This document shows positions 25,069 through 33,268 of a stretch of 44,168 nucleotides of DNA, piece after piece (the first letter of the stretch is position 1; every line of letters starts with the position of its first letter). The position numbers were made by a program, and so were the translations under genes. Under the pieces are notes generated by a model that made no database searches, was not told the origin of the DNA, and was given only the letters and a program-made list of their open reading frames with translations. Location of the stretch: the NCBI GenBank assembly GCA_013298955.1, contig JAAFJT010000031.1, forward strand, positions 1 through 44,168, read 5' to 3'. This DNA is from Chitinophagales bacterium. GTDB lineage: Bacteria > Bacteroidota > Bacteroidia > Chitinophagales > Saprospiraceae.

Positions 25069-25234
25069 TAACCTAAGTTGCGTGGTAATGCCGCCTACGC
25101 CAGCAAAAAGTTTTTTAAGGTCGTGTGTGTTTTGTTTTTAAAATTTTGCGAAGTAAAATTTTAAAAACAAAACACACACGACCTTATCTCCCTCTTTTGG
25201 GGCGGCGAAGCCGCCTACCGCGCAACTTAGGTTA
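25069..25234. repeat. Nested palindromic element, 166 bp
   Basis: The outer inverted repeats, 25069-25087 (taacctaagttgcgtggta) and 25216-25234, match at 18 of 19 positions. Inside is a perfect 31-bp stem, 25117-25147 with 25155-25185 (aaggtcgtgtgtgttttg...), with a 7-nt loop. A small ggcggcgaagccgcc hairpin lies at 25201-25215. No coding capacity is visible. It occupies most of the 24974-25384 gap. Confidence 0.85.
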
Positions 25235-25309
25235 TTTAGTTAAAAAAAGCGAAAATTCGCTTTTTTCATGAATTGGTCTAAAAAAAAACGATTTTTGGGA
25301 CAAAGTAAG

Positions 25310-25317
25310 TAGTTTTG
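25310..25317 (+). promoter_or_regulatory. -7 box upstream of the GH3 gene
   Basis: TAGTTTTG, about 68 bp before the ATG at 25385, fits TAnnTTTG and is the same box as at 270-277. The -33 element is not at a standard distance. Confidence 0.4.
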
Positions 25318-25384
25318 TAGCATTAAAAAGCAACATTCACCGTTTAAAAACATCAACCAAATTAAAATCTAATTAACGGAATTT

Positions 25385-26929
25385 ATGCGCCTACTTGGAA
25401 ATATTATCAAACGCAGTTTTAAAATTGCACGCAGCGTGCAGGCAATTCGCCTCTTGCCCATCGATCAACAACATAAAACGTTCAAAAGGTTGCTTAAAAA
25501 AGCTCAAAATACGGCTTTTGGCAAACATTATGATTTTGAATCTATCTTGAACGCGCCCACGACAGAGGCAATGATTCAACAATTTCAAGCTAAAATCCCG
25601 TTGCACGATTACGATTCGATGCACGATAAGTGGTGGTATCGCAGCCTTCAAAATGAACCTGATGTGACTTGGCCTGGCAAAATCCAATATTTCGCGCTCA
25701 GTTCTGGCACGACTGGCTCGCCGTCGAAGCATATTCCCGTCACCAAAGAGATGATTCGAGCGATGCGGCGGGCGGGGATGAAAGTCTTTTTTTCGTTGAC
25801 ACGATACAATATTAACCCTGACATGTACACGAAAGATAATGTGATGTTGGGTGGTTCGACGAGTTTAAAAGATAAAGGCGGTTATTTTGTAGGCGATTTG
25901 AGTGGGATTAACATCAGTCAACGCCCGTTTTGGATTCGCGGTGTGTCGAAACCCGAAGGCGAAATCGCAGCGATTGCTGATTGGGAAATGCGTTTACAGC
26001 GCATTGCGGAACGCGCCAAAGATTGGGATGTGGCTTTTATCAGTGGGATTCCGTCTTGGAATCAATTGATGATTGAAAAAATTGTGGAATACCATAAAGT
26101 CAAAGATATTCATGAAATATGGCCTAATTTGACGGCTTTTGTGCATGGCGGCATCTCTTTTGAGCCACATCGACGCAGTTTTGAGGCGATGATGCGCAAA
26201 CCGATGGTTTATGTGGATACGTATTTGGCATCAGAAGGTTTTATCGCGTATCAGAATCGACCCGAAACGCGGTCAATGGAATTGTTGACTAACAATGGTA
26301 TTTTTTTTGAATTTATCCCCTTCAACGATGCGAATTTTGATGGCGATGGCAACCTCAAAGGGCAACCTAAAACATTGACAGTCAATGATGTAACAACAGA
26401 TGTTGATTACGCATTGGTGTTGAGTACCTGTGCGGGTGCATGGCGCTATTTGATTGGCGATACGGTGCGTTTTACGGATTTTAGACGTAAAGAAATTGTT
26501 ATAACAGGGCGTACCAAGCATTTTTTGAGCGTTTGCGGGGAACACCTTTCTGTGGGCAATATGAATTCGGGTATTGAATATGTGCAAAAAATTTTGAATA
26601 CGAAAATTAGAGAATTTACGGTTTGTGCAGTAGTAGATAAGGGCAGTTATGCGCATCGGTGGTATGTGGGTTGCGACCCGCAGGTGGATGCGGCGCAATT
26701 TGGCAGTTTATTGGATGGCGAACTTTGTCGCATCAACGATGATTATGCGACGGAACGAACTTCGGTTTTACATGATATTCAGATGCACATTGTGCCGCCC
26801 AATTTGTTCATCAAGTGGATGGAATCGAAAGGTAAAATGGGCGGGCAACATAAATTTCCACGCGTGATGAAAAAAAAGGATTTTGCCGAATGGGAGGCAT
26901 TTGTGGCTAAAGCATTGGAAATGAGTTAA
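25385..26929 (+). CDS. GH3-family acyl-adenylate-forming enzyme
   Basis: This 514-aa protein resembles the GH3 auxin-responsive family (acyl-acid-amido synthetases of the ANL-like fold). The ATP-phosphate motif is LSSGTTGSPSKHIPVT (about residue 114). Later conserved stretches include TYLASEGFIAYQ, CAGAWRYLIGDTVRFTDF and the hinge-like VITGRTKHFLSVCGEHLS. The C-terminal lid ends around GGQHKFPRVMKKKDF. Plant members conjugate amino acids to acyl acids; the substrate of bacterial members is not established. It is a single gene with a -7 box upstream and an R3 hairpin right after its stop. Confidence 0.87.
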   Translation: MRLLGNIIKRSFKIARSVQAIRLLPIDQQHKTFKRLLKKAQNTAFGKHYDFESILNAPTTEAMIQQFQAKIPLHDYDSMHDKWWYRSLQNEPDVTWPGKIQYFALSSGTTGSPSKHIPVTKEMIRAMRRAGMKVFFSLTRYNINPDMYTKDNVMLGGSTSLKDKGGYFVGDLSGINISQRPFWIRGVSKPEGEIAAIADWEMRLQRIAERAKDWDVAFISGIPSWNQLMIEKIVEYHKVKDIHEIWPNLTAFVHGGISFEPHRRSFEAMMRKPMVYVDTYLASEGFIAYQNRPETRSMELLTNNGIFFEFIPFNDANFDGDGNLKGQPKTLTVNDVTTDVDYALVLSTCAGAWRYLIGDTVRFTDFRRKEIVITGRTKHFLSVCGEHLSVGNMNSGIEYVQKILNTKIREFTVCAVVDKGSYAHRWYVGCDPQVDAAQFGSLLDGELCRINDDYATERTSVLHDIQMHIVPPNLFIKWMESKGKMGGQHKFPRVMKKKDFAEWEAFVAKALEMS

Positions 26930-26931
26930 CT

Positions 26932-27064
26932 GTTGAAACACATAGGGCATATAGGAGGCATAGGACACATAGGGGCAATCATTTTTATTTTCGTTCAAGA
27001 AACAAAAATAAAAACAGTTGCCCCTATGTGTCCTATGCCTCCTATGTGCCCTATATGTTTCAAC
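26932..27064. repeat. R3 hairpin (CACATAG words), copy 3
   Basis: The 47-bp arms 26932-26978 and 27018-27064 pair with about two mismatches. The words are acacataggg, catataggagg and cataggacacatagg. The loop side also contains a tttttatttt/aaaataaaaa stem. It begins 3 bp after the GH3 stop and ends where the AT-rich stretch before dnaB begins. Confidence 0.88.
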
Positions 27065-27309
27065 TATCCAAGTTTGATATTTTTTAAACTTATATATATT
27101 ATCATCACATTTTTTGGGTGTTTGTAAAGAAGCATTTTTAACAAATTTTTGTTTTTAAATCCCGTGTATCCAAAATAAATGTTTGGCAAGCCTGCAAAAA
27201 AAGTACTTTTTAAATCAAAGTAATGAGTTATCCACATTTTGAAGTGAGTTATCCACACACCAACGTTCATAACTTTTCTGTGGGATATGGCGAATCGGAT
27301 TTACCTTTG
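27065..27309. other. Candidate replication origin or DnaA-regulated region upstream of dnaB
   Basis: An AT-rich stretch (about 27070-27225, including ttatatatattatcatcac) is followed by two perfect DnaA boxes TTATCCACA at 27228-27236 and 27249-27257. They have the same orientation, 21 bp apart, each inside the 12-mer gagttatccaca. Gene orientation in the window switches from mostly minus to mostly plus around this point. An origin usually carries more boxes, so DnaA control of dnaB is an alternative. Confidence 0.5.
27302..27309 (+). promoter_or_regulatory. -7 box of the dnaB promoter
   Basis: TACCTTTG at 27302-27309 is identical to the rRNA -7 boxes at the right end. It would start transcription near 27315, which excludes the ATG at 27287 and supports the ATG at 27344. 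The DnaA boxes lie 45-82 bp upstream of the likely start site. Confidence 0.6.
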
Positions 27310-27343
27310 CCGAAAAGAACCTGAGACATCCAAATATACCCGC

Positions 27344-30283
27344 ATGGAAGAGCAAAATAATCAGCAAGTTGGCTATGTGAATAAAAACGGGTCTTACAAC
27401 AAGGGCAAAAGTAGCCGCAATAATAGTAATGACCTATCAAGTGTGGTTTTTGGCAAATTGCCACCGCAATCCTTGGAGCTTGAAGAAGCAGTTTTGGGCG
27501 GCATCCTCATTGACCACGAAGCATTTCCCAAGATTGTGGAGGTGTTGAAAGCAGAATGTTTTTATACCGAAGCGCATCAAGCGATATTTGCGGCGGCGAA
27601 AGCCCTTTTCCAAGCGACGCAACCGATTGACCGTTTGACGGTGTTTGAGCAGATGCAGCGCATGGGGACGATGGACCGAATCGGCGGAAATCCATATTAT
27701 TTGGTGCAATTGACCGAAAGAGTGGCTTCTTCGGCGCATATTGAGAGTCATGCGCGATTGATTTTACAAAAATACGTCTTGCGCGAGATGATTGGCATCT
27801 CGACGGAAGTGATTACGGATGCGTATGCAGGCACGACAGACCCTTTGAATTTGTTGGACAAAGCCCAACAAAATTTGTTTAATATCAATCAAGCCAGTTT
27901 ATCGCGGAGTTTTGAAGGTTTGAATACCTTAGCGGGCAAACTTTTGAAACACCTTGAACAAATGCGCGAACAAGGGGGCATGACGGGCATTCCTTCTGGG
28001 ATGGCGGCTCTGGATGAGGTCACATCGGGTTGGCAACGGTCGGATTTGGTCATCATTGCGGCGCGTCCTGCGATGGGAAAAACGGCGTTTACGCTAAGTT
28101 TGGCGCATAATGCGGCAAAAAAAGGCTTTCCAGTAGCCATTTTTTCATTGGAAATGGCAAATTTGCAATTGGTGCAACGCCTTTTGTCGTTAGAAGGCAA
28201 TATTGAAGGCGGACGGATGCGTGATGGCAAATTGTCAGGAGAGGATTGGGAGAAATTGCCGACTGCGATTGACCGACTTTCGAGATTGCCCATCTATATA
28301 GATGATACGCCCGGCATTAGTATTTTTGAATTGCGGGCTAAATGCCGCCGACTCAAAGCCCAACATAAGATTGAAATGGTGATTATTGACTATTTGCAAT
28401 TGATGACGGCGGGTGAGGGGAATCGGGGTGGTAATCGGGAACAAGAAATTAGTATGATTTCGCGCTCTTTGAAAGGGTTGGCGAAAGAGTTAAATGTGCC
28501 TGTTTTGGCGTTATCGCAATTGAGTCGTGCGGTGGAAACACGGGGCGGCTCTAAAAAACCACAATTGTCGGATTTGCGTGAATGTGTGACGGGCGATACG
28601 CGTGTCGTTTTGAGTGATGGACGCTTGGTGAAAATTCAAGATTTGGTGGGCAAGCAAGTCAAGGTGCTTTCCATGGATCCGACTTCTGAACGAATTGTTG
28701 AGAAAGAAGCCGATTTGGTATGGCCCGTTGGAAAGAAAAAGGTTTATGAAGTAAAATTAGCGAGTGGACGTAGTATTAAAGCAACTGCGGAACATCGTTT
28801 ATATGCTTTTGATGGTTGGAAAACAGTGGGCGAATTGAAAGCAGGTGATAGACTTGCGCTGGCACATCATTTGCCTGAACCTACGAATCCTATTAAAATG
28901 GAGGATGAAAGAATTATACTTTTGGCTCATTTGATGGGCGATGGTTCCTATCTTTCACATCAGCCACTTCGTTACACAACTGCCTCAGAAGCAAATAGTT
29001 ACATTGTTAAAACGTGCGCCCAGAAAGCATTTGGTAGTATTGTGAATCGGCATGAAAGCAAGAAAATGACTTGGCATCAATTGGTTTTTAGTAATAATGG
29101 AAATCGTTGGCATCCTGCGGGTTTGAACCTTTGGTTGCGTGAAATTGGTGTTTTTAATGAACGGTCGCATGAAAAACATGTCCCCGATTGCATTTTTCAA
29201 TTGAATAATGAACAAGTTGCTTTGTTTTTAAAACATTTTTGGGCAACAGATGGAACTGTTTTTGTTCCAAAACCCGAAAAAGTCACATCTTCAAGGGTTT
29301 GTTTTTCAACCAATAGTAAACAATTAGCTGATGACGTATCAATGTTATTATTGCGTTTTGGAATTGTAACTCGTATTAGAACTGTTGTACAAGGCGAAAA
29401 TCCGCAAGGCAAAAAGTATCGAAATATGTTTTCTGTAGAAATATCAGGCAAACGGGATCAAGAAATATTTATCAAGCATATTGGCGGCTATGGTGCTAAG
29501 TCAACAAATATTGATGAATTAAAAACTTATTTAGCAAGTAAAAAAAGTAATACAAATATTGATACAATACCCATAGAAATTTATGATTACGTGCAAGAAA
29601 AAATGAAAGAAAAAAATCTCGTAAAACGCGATATTTGTGACATGAGAAATAAACTTTCTATTAGCTTTAAACATGCTCCTTCCAAAGAAGTATTAGCATC
29701 TTATGCGATTGCTTTACAAGATGAAAAATTGATAAAATTGGTTGAAAATGATTTATTTTGGGATAAAATTTTGAATATTGAGTTTTTTGCAGAAGAAGAT
29801 GTGTATGATTTGACTGTTCCAGAAACAAGCTCTTGGCTTGCTGATAGCATTATTAGCCATAATAGCGGAGCCATTGAACAGGATAGTGACATAGTATCTT
29901 TTATTTATCGTCCAGAATATTATCAATTAACAGAATATGAAGATGGTGCATCAACAAAGGGAATGGCTGATATTATCATTGCCAAGCATCGGAATGGGAA
30001 TATCGGAGAGGTTCGATTGAAGTTTGAGGGACAATTTTCTAGATTTTCCGACCCTATGAATGAAGGCGGTAATTTTACAGATGGCGACCCAAATGTGATA
30101 ACCATTTCATCGCGGATGAATAGTATGGACAATGATTTTGACCTTTCCAAACCATTGGCAGAGGTGGAAGTTGCAAAAACAGATTTTCCTTATGGAACGG
30201 CTGCTATGCCGCGTTCTCCATTGGATTTAGATATTGGTTTGAATCCGAATGCGAGACCCGAAGATGGGTTTTCGCCCTTTTAA
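27344..30283 (+). CDS. dnaB: Replicative DNA helicase DnaB containing an intein
   Basis: This 979-aa precursor (MEEQNNQQVGYVNKNG...) becomes a helicase of about 552 aa after splicing. The N-terminal DnaB domain starts near LPPQSLELEEAVLGGILID. The RecA-like motor has Walker A ARPAMGKTAFTLSL, MVIIDYLQLM (Walker B) and LALSQLSRAVE. Between SDLRE and SGAIEQDSD, inside the nucleotide-binding core, lies a 427-aa intein. DnaB unwinds the fork and loads primase. The start at 27344 is chosen because the TACCTTTG -7 box overlaps the region of the earlier ATG. A strong hairpin terminator follows the stop at 30291-30330. Confidence 0.95.
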   Translation: MEEQNNQQVGYVNKNGSYNKGKSSRNNSNDLSSVVFGKLPPQSLELEEAVLGGILIDHEAFPKIVEVLKAECFYTEAHQAIFAAAKALFQATQPIDRLTVFEQMQRMGTMDRIGGNPYYLVQLTERVASSAHIESHARLILQKYVLREMIGISTEVITDAYAGTTDPLNLLDKAQQNLFNINQASLSRSFEGLNTLAGKLLKHLEQMREQGGMTGIPSGMAALDEVTSGWQRSDLVIIAARPAMGKTAFTLSLAHNAAKKGFPVAIFSLEMANLQLVQRLLSLEGNIEGGRMRDGKLSGEDWEKLPTAIDRLSRLPIYIDDTPGISIFELRAKCRRLKAQHKIEMVIIDYLQLMTAGEGNRGGNREQEISMISRSLKGLAKELNVPVLALSQLSRAVETRGGSKKPQLSDLRECVTGDTRVVLSDGRLVKIQDLVGKQVKVLSMDPTSERIVEKEADLVWPVGKKKVYEVKLASGRSIKATAEHRLYAFDGWKTVGELKAGDRLALAHHLPEPTNPIKMEDERIILLAHLMGDGSYLSHQPLRYTTASEANSYIVKTCAQKAFGSIVNRHESKKMTWHQLVFSNNGNRWHPAGLNLWLREIGVFNERSHEKHVPDCIFQLNNEQVALFLKHFWATDGTVFVPKPEKVTSSRVCFSTNSKQLADDVSMLLLRFGIVTRIRTVVQGENPQGKKYRNMFSVEISGKRDQEIFIKHIGGYGAKSTNIDELKTYLASKKSNTNIDTIPIEIYDYVQEKMKEKNLVKRDICDMRNKLSISFKHAPSKEVLASYAIALQDEKLIKLVENDLFWDKILNIEFFAEEDVYDLTVPETSSWLADSIISHNSGAIEQDSDIVSFIYRPEYYQLTEYEDGASTKGMADIIIAKHRNGNIGEVRLKFEGQFSRFSDPMNEGGNFTDGDPNVITISSRMNSMDNDFDLSKPLAEVEVAKTDFPYGTAAMPRSPLDLDIGLNPNARPEDGFSPF
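28583..29863 (+). mobile_element. Intein in DnaB with LAGLIDADG homing endonuclease motifs
   Basis: The intein starts at Cys (CVTGDTRVVLSDG, block A). It has the TxxH block B (ATAEHRLY) and ends IISHN before Ser of the C-extein (blocks F and G: VYDLTVPETSSWLADS). It is therefore predicted to splice with Cys1, terminal Asn and Ser+1. Two DOD-type endonuclease motifs are present with their acidic residues, LLAHLMGDGSY and LFLKHFWATDGTV, so the homing nuclease may be active. The insertion point in SDLRE/SGAIEQD is a known DnaB intein site, also used by the Rhodothermus intein. Its coding DNA is visibly more AT-rich than the flanking dnaB sequence. Confidence 0.95.
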
Positions 30284-30290
30284 ATTCGTG

Positions 30291-30330
30291 CGCAAAGTGC
30301 GGCAAGTTACAACTTGCCGCACTTTGCGCA
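30291..30330. terminator. Terminator hairpin after dnaB
   Basis: gcgcaaagtgcggcaagtt pairs perfectly with its complement around a 2-nt centre (30291-30330). It lies between the convergent dnaB and DUF1573 genes. Confidence 0.8.
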
Positions 30331-30337
30331 CCGCTTC

Positions 30338-30685
30338 TTATTCTACAAACCCAGAAATATACAATTTTTCCGAAACGCGTTGTCCATGCAGCCAAACCGT
30401 GATTTTTTTCTTAAAAAAACCTGTTTTTTGCGCATCATACTCCACTGGAATCTGCCCGACAGCACCTGCGGCAATGGGCAATTCCGACCGTTCCGCCTCT
30501 GTGCAACCACATTCAGTCCGCACATTATCAATTAAAATGGGTTCGTCGGTCCTGTTTTTGAATTGAAAAATGATTTTGACCGGTTTGCCTTGTCGAATCG
30601 TACCAAAATCGTGTTCAGTAGGCGTAAGCCATTCGATTTTGCTTGGTGCAAAGAGGATTGCGAAAATCAATAAAACAATAGGCAT
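30338..30685 (-). CDS. DUF1573-domain protein
   Basis: This 115-aa protein has an N-terminal hydrophobic segment (MPIVLLIFAILFAPS), probably a signal peptide. A single DUF1573 immunoglobulin-like domain follows: HDFGTIRQGKPVKIIFQFKN, then TECGCTEAERSELPIAAGAVGQI and a final beta strand pair. Such domains are common in exported Bacteroidota proteins and are thought to mediate protein-protein contacts. It is one of only two minus-strand genes in the right half of the window. No partner is evident. Confidence 0.85.
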   Translation of the reverse strand: MPIVLLIFAILFAPSKIEWLTPTEHDFGTIRQGKPVKIIFQFKNRTDEPILIDNVRTECGCTEAERSELPIAAGAVGQIPVEYDAQKTGFFKKKITVWLHGQRVSEKLYISGFVE

Positions 30686-30824
30686 TTTTTGGAATAATTT
30701 TTTAAGATAAACGTTAAGTAACCATTATTATTTTTTTGAAACTCAAAATGCTGCATCTCTATTGCTCAATAGGCTGTTGTAAAAAGGCGTTTCAAAATGC
30801 TAAAAAATTCAAAATCAACAAGTT

Positions 30825-31139
30825 ATGTTTGGAAATCTTTTAGGCGGCATGGAGGAAAAGCAAGAGGCGATGCGTCAGGCTTTGGCGACTCAAACGGTCA
30901 CAGGGACAGCAGATGGCATCACCGTCACGGCAAATGGCAATCGGGATATTGTGAATATTCAAATTGACCCTGTTTTAGCGCAAGCGGCGGCAGCAGATAA
31001 AGAACAATTGGAGGATTTATTGGTCATAGCGGTCAATCGCGCCCTCAAAGCGGCATTAGAACTCGAAGGCGAAGCGGCTCAAAAATTATTGCAAGATAGT
31101 TTAGGCGGTTTTGGCGGATTGAGCAGTTTATTTTCATAA
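30825..31139 (+). CDS. ybaB: YbaB/EbfC-family nucleoid-associated protein
   Basis: This 104-aa protein follows the YbaB pattern: an N-terminal amphipathic helix (LGGMEEKQEAMRQALATQTV), a two- to three-stranded sheet (VTGTADGITVTANGNRDIVNIQID) and a C-terminal helix (DLLVIAVNRALKAALELEGEAAQ). Family members form dimers that bind DNA without strong sequence preference. There is no recR or dnaX neighbour here, unlike in many Proteobacteria. It is followed 30 bp later by the T9SS cargo gene. Confidence 0.88.
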   Translation: MFGNLLGGMEEKQEAMRQALATQTVTGTADGITVTANGNRDIVNIQIDPVLAQAAAADKEQLEDLLVIAVNRALKAALELEGEAAQKLLQDSLGGFGGLSSLFS

Positions 31140-31169
31140 AACATTGGTAATCATTGAAAAAAAACATTT

Positions 31170-32435
31170 ATGAGGCTTATAAAACAAGATAGCGGATTGC
31201 CCTATCGCTTCCTGACATGGGCAATTGCCCTCCTTTGCGGTTGCCAACCGAGTGCTTTAAGCGCGCAAGAACCCGCGCCGATTGCTCATTTTTCATTTGA
31301 TTCCTGGCCTATCACCGACCAAAGTGGCAATAACAGTAAAATTGTTGTCATTGGGGATGATACGATTTTGCATTGTGGGGTGAGAGGCAATGCTTTGCGT
31401 TTAGACGGGATTCGGAGCGAAATCCTATTTTTAAGTCCTTCGGTGTTTGACAATTTTCGGACGGGCGATTTTTCGTTGAGTTTTTATTTCAAACCTTCTA
31501 ATTCTGGGTTTGGTGAGTTGGATATTTTTTCAAAACGACGCGCTTGTACCCAAGATAGTTCTTTTGCTATCAAATATATTCCATCTTCCAATCAGTTGAA
31601 AATCGAATGTACCGAGACTTCTCGTAAAAGTGCTTCGTTTACGGCGCGATTGCCGTATGGACGTTGTTGGCAACATATCGTGGTGGTGCGCTCTTATAAT
31701 AAGGTGTCGCTTTTCGTCAATGGCAAATTATTGGATTCACGCACCACCCAAAATCGGGTTGCGTTGAACAATGATCAACCGTTGTCCATTGCTAAAAGCC
31801 CTTGTTTGAGTACGACCGATAAGAAATTTGGTGGTTTTTTGGATGAAATCCGCATTTATCCCACCGCGTTGAGCGATGAGCAAGTGGGCAATTTGTATTA
31901 CAGTCCAGACCGAATTGCCAATCAAGATACGATTATTTTCTTGGGCAACAGTGTTCGAGCCGATATTACCTCCACTTGTGCGACGCAATTTCAATGGAAT
32001 CCATCTCGGGATGTGAGCGATTCGACGAGTTATCGTCCGACGATTACGCCGACTGCGGGCGGTAATTTTACTTATTTTTTGCGTTTCAAGGAGGCTCAAT
32101 GTACGGCTTTGGATAGTTTTCACGTAAAAGTGATTGACCCGTCAACGTTGAATTGTGAAAAACTGTTTATTCCAACCGCTTTTACGCCGAATGGAGACGC
32201 GCTTAATGAAACTTTTTATATTAGTAATCCTGACGCACTCGTCGATGGATTGATTTCTTTTGAAATTTTGGATGCTTGGGGGGCGCAATTGTTTTATACC
32301 GATGATAAACGCGTTGGTTGGGACGGCACTTTCAATGGGGTCAAGGTAAATCCGGGCGTTTATTTATGGAAAGCGCGTTTTAAATGCAAAGGAAAAGAAT
32401 TGACGGATGCAGGCAGCGTGACCATTTTACGGTAA
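31170..32435 (+). CDS. Secreted LamG-like protein with type IX sorting domain (CHU_C)
   Basis: This 421-aa protein has an N-terminal signal region (about 1-36, ending ALSAQ; the LLCGC stretch also resembles a lipobox). A concanavalin/LamG-like domain follows (about 40-225: IAHFSFDSWPITDQSGNN, then GKLLDSRTT and FGGFLDEIRIYPTALSDEQV). A short linker with a PKD-like segment (YRPTITPTAGGNFTYFLRF) precedes the gliding-motility C-terminal domain (FIPTAFTPNGDALNETFYI to the end). That domain directs export through the type IX system and cell-surface attachment. The ligand, probably a glycan, is unknown. The TAA stop is followed immediately by an R3 hairpin. Confidence 0.88.
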   Translation: MRLIKQDSGLPYRFLTWAIALLCGCQPSALSAQEPAPIAHFSFDSWPITDQSGNNSKIVVIGDDTILHCGVRGNALRLDGIRSEILFLSPSVFDNFRTGDFSLSFYFKPSNSGFGELDIFSKRRACTQDSSFAIKYIPSSNQLKIECTETSRKSASFTARLPYGRCWQHIVVVRSYNKVSLFVNGKLLDSRTTQNRVALNNDQPLSIAKSPCLSTTDKKFGGFLDEIRIYPTALSDEQVGNLYYSPDRIANQDTIIFLGNSVRADITSTCATQFQWNPSRDVSDSTSYRPTITPTAGGNFTYFLRFKEAQCTALDSFHVKVIDPSTLNCEKLFIPTAFTPNGDALNETFYISNPDALVDGLISFEILDAWGAQLFYTDDKRVGWDGTFNGVKVNPGVYLWKARFKCKGKELTDAGSVTILR

Positions 32436-32542
32436 CACATAAAACATATAGGTTTCATAGGACACATAGAGGCAATCATTTACACATACAATAAAAACGA
32501 TTGCCCCTATCTGTCCTATGAAACCTATATGTTCTATGTGTT
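32434..32542. repeat. R3 hairpin (CACATAG words), copy 4
   Basis: The 44-bp arms 32434-32477 and 32499-32542 pair with about three mismatches. The words (acacataaaacatatagg, tttcataggacacatag) are in a different order from copies 1-3. The left arm overlaps the last two bases of the T9SS cargo stop codon. Confidence 0.88.
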
Positions 32543-32572
32543 TTAAAAAAAACAAAGAAACCAAGCTAAAAT

Positions 32573-32603
32573 TTTGCTACTTGCCAAACTTAAATTACTT
32601 TTG
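32573..32603 (+). promoter_or_regulatory. Promoter of the lipoprotein gene at 32629
   Basis: TTTG (32573-32576), a 19-bp spacer and TACTTTTG (32596-32603) match the Bacteroidota consensus. The leader would be about 18 nt. Confidence 0.7.
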
Positions 32604-32628
32604 TCCAAAATTAACAAAAAATTGAGCT

Positions 32629-33189
32629 ATGAAAATTCACATCGGAAAAATATTGTTTTTCGCGGTTGTATCCGTTGCTTCGGGTTGCAAAGGCAAGAAA
32701 AAAGAAAAAGAAGCTGCTGTTGCAGCGATTGACCCGATTGAAGCGGCGGTCAAGGCGCAATGCAATACTTGGAATTCGGCGAATAGCATCAAAGATGCCA
32801 CTTTGCTCGGCACGATTTACGCTGATACTTTGGTCAATTTCTACGGAGAAGCTAAAAAAACAAGGGATTTTTGTGTTAATGACCAACATAATTGGTTTGA
32901 CAAGCATCCTGACGCGTCTCAATCTATTGCGGGTGACTCGATTCGCATCGAAAAATTGACGAATGATACGTTGAAAGCGTATTTTACGAAAGAATTGACG
33001 CTCGAAGGCAAAGTGCGTGAATTACCTTCTTATTTGAAATTTTTGAAAATTGGTAGTGCGTATCTGATTGTTGCGGAAAGCGAAGTGGGCATGGAGCCTG
33101 TCGCTAAACCAAAGGCAGCAGCGAAACCTGTGGCAAAACCCGCAGCGAAACCTGTGGTAAAAGCACCTGCGAAACCTGTTAAAAAATAA
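32629..33189 (+). CDS. Lipoprotein with NTF2-like domain and Ala-Lys-Pro tail
   Basis: This 186-aa protein has a lipoprotein signal peptide with lipobox VASGC (Cys20) followed by a charged KGKKKEKEA linker. The central domain (QCNTWNSANSIKDATLLGTIYADTL... to YLIVAESEVG, about 45-155) resembles the small alpha/beta NTF2-like fold; this is judged from pattern only. The last 30 residues are repeats of AKPVAKPAAKP, a flexible basic tail that could contact peptidoglycan or nucleic acid. No function is known. It has its own promoter and an R4 hairpin after the stop. Confidence 0.75.
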   Translation: MKIHIGKILFFAVVSVASGCKGKKKEKEAAVAAIDPIEAAVKAQCNTWNSANSIKDATLLGTIYADTLVNFYGEAKKTRDFCVNDQHNWFDKHPDASQSIAGDSIRIEKLTNDTLKAYFTKELTLEGKVRELPSYLKFLKIGSAYLIVAESEVGMEPVAKPKAAAKPVAKPAAKPVVKAPAKPVKK

Positions 33190-33193
33190 TTAT

Positions 33194-33240
33194 TGAATTA
33201 GGATTTTTAGGATTTAATAAATCCTAAAAATCCTAATTCA
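33194..33240. repeat. R4 hairpin, perfect 23-bp stem with 1-nt loop
   Basis: 33194-33216 (tgaattaggatttttagg...) is the exact complement of 33218-33240. It is the simplest member of the R4 family and may terminate the lipoprotein transcript. Confidence 0.9.
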
Positions 33241-33268
33241 AACCAACTCGTGCAAATCGTATCAAAAA

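Noticed and set aside
27287-27343. Upstream in-frame ATG of dnaB
   Set aside because: The -7 box TACCTTTG lies at 27302-27309, after this ATG, so the transcript would start downstream of it.
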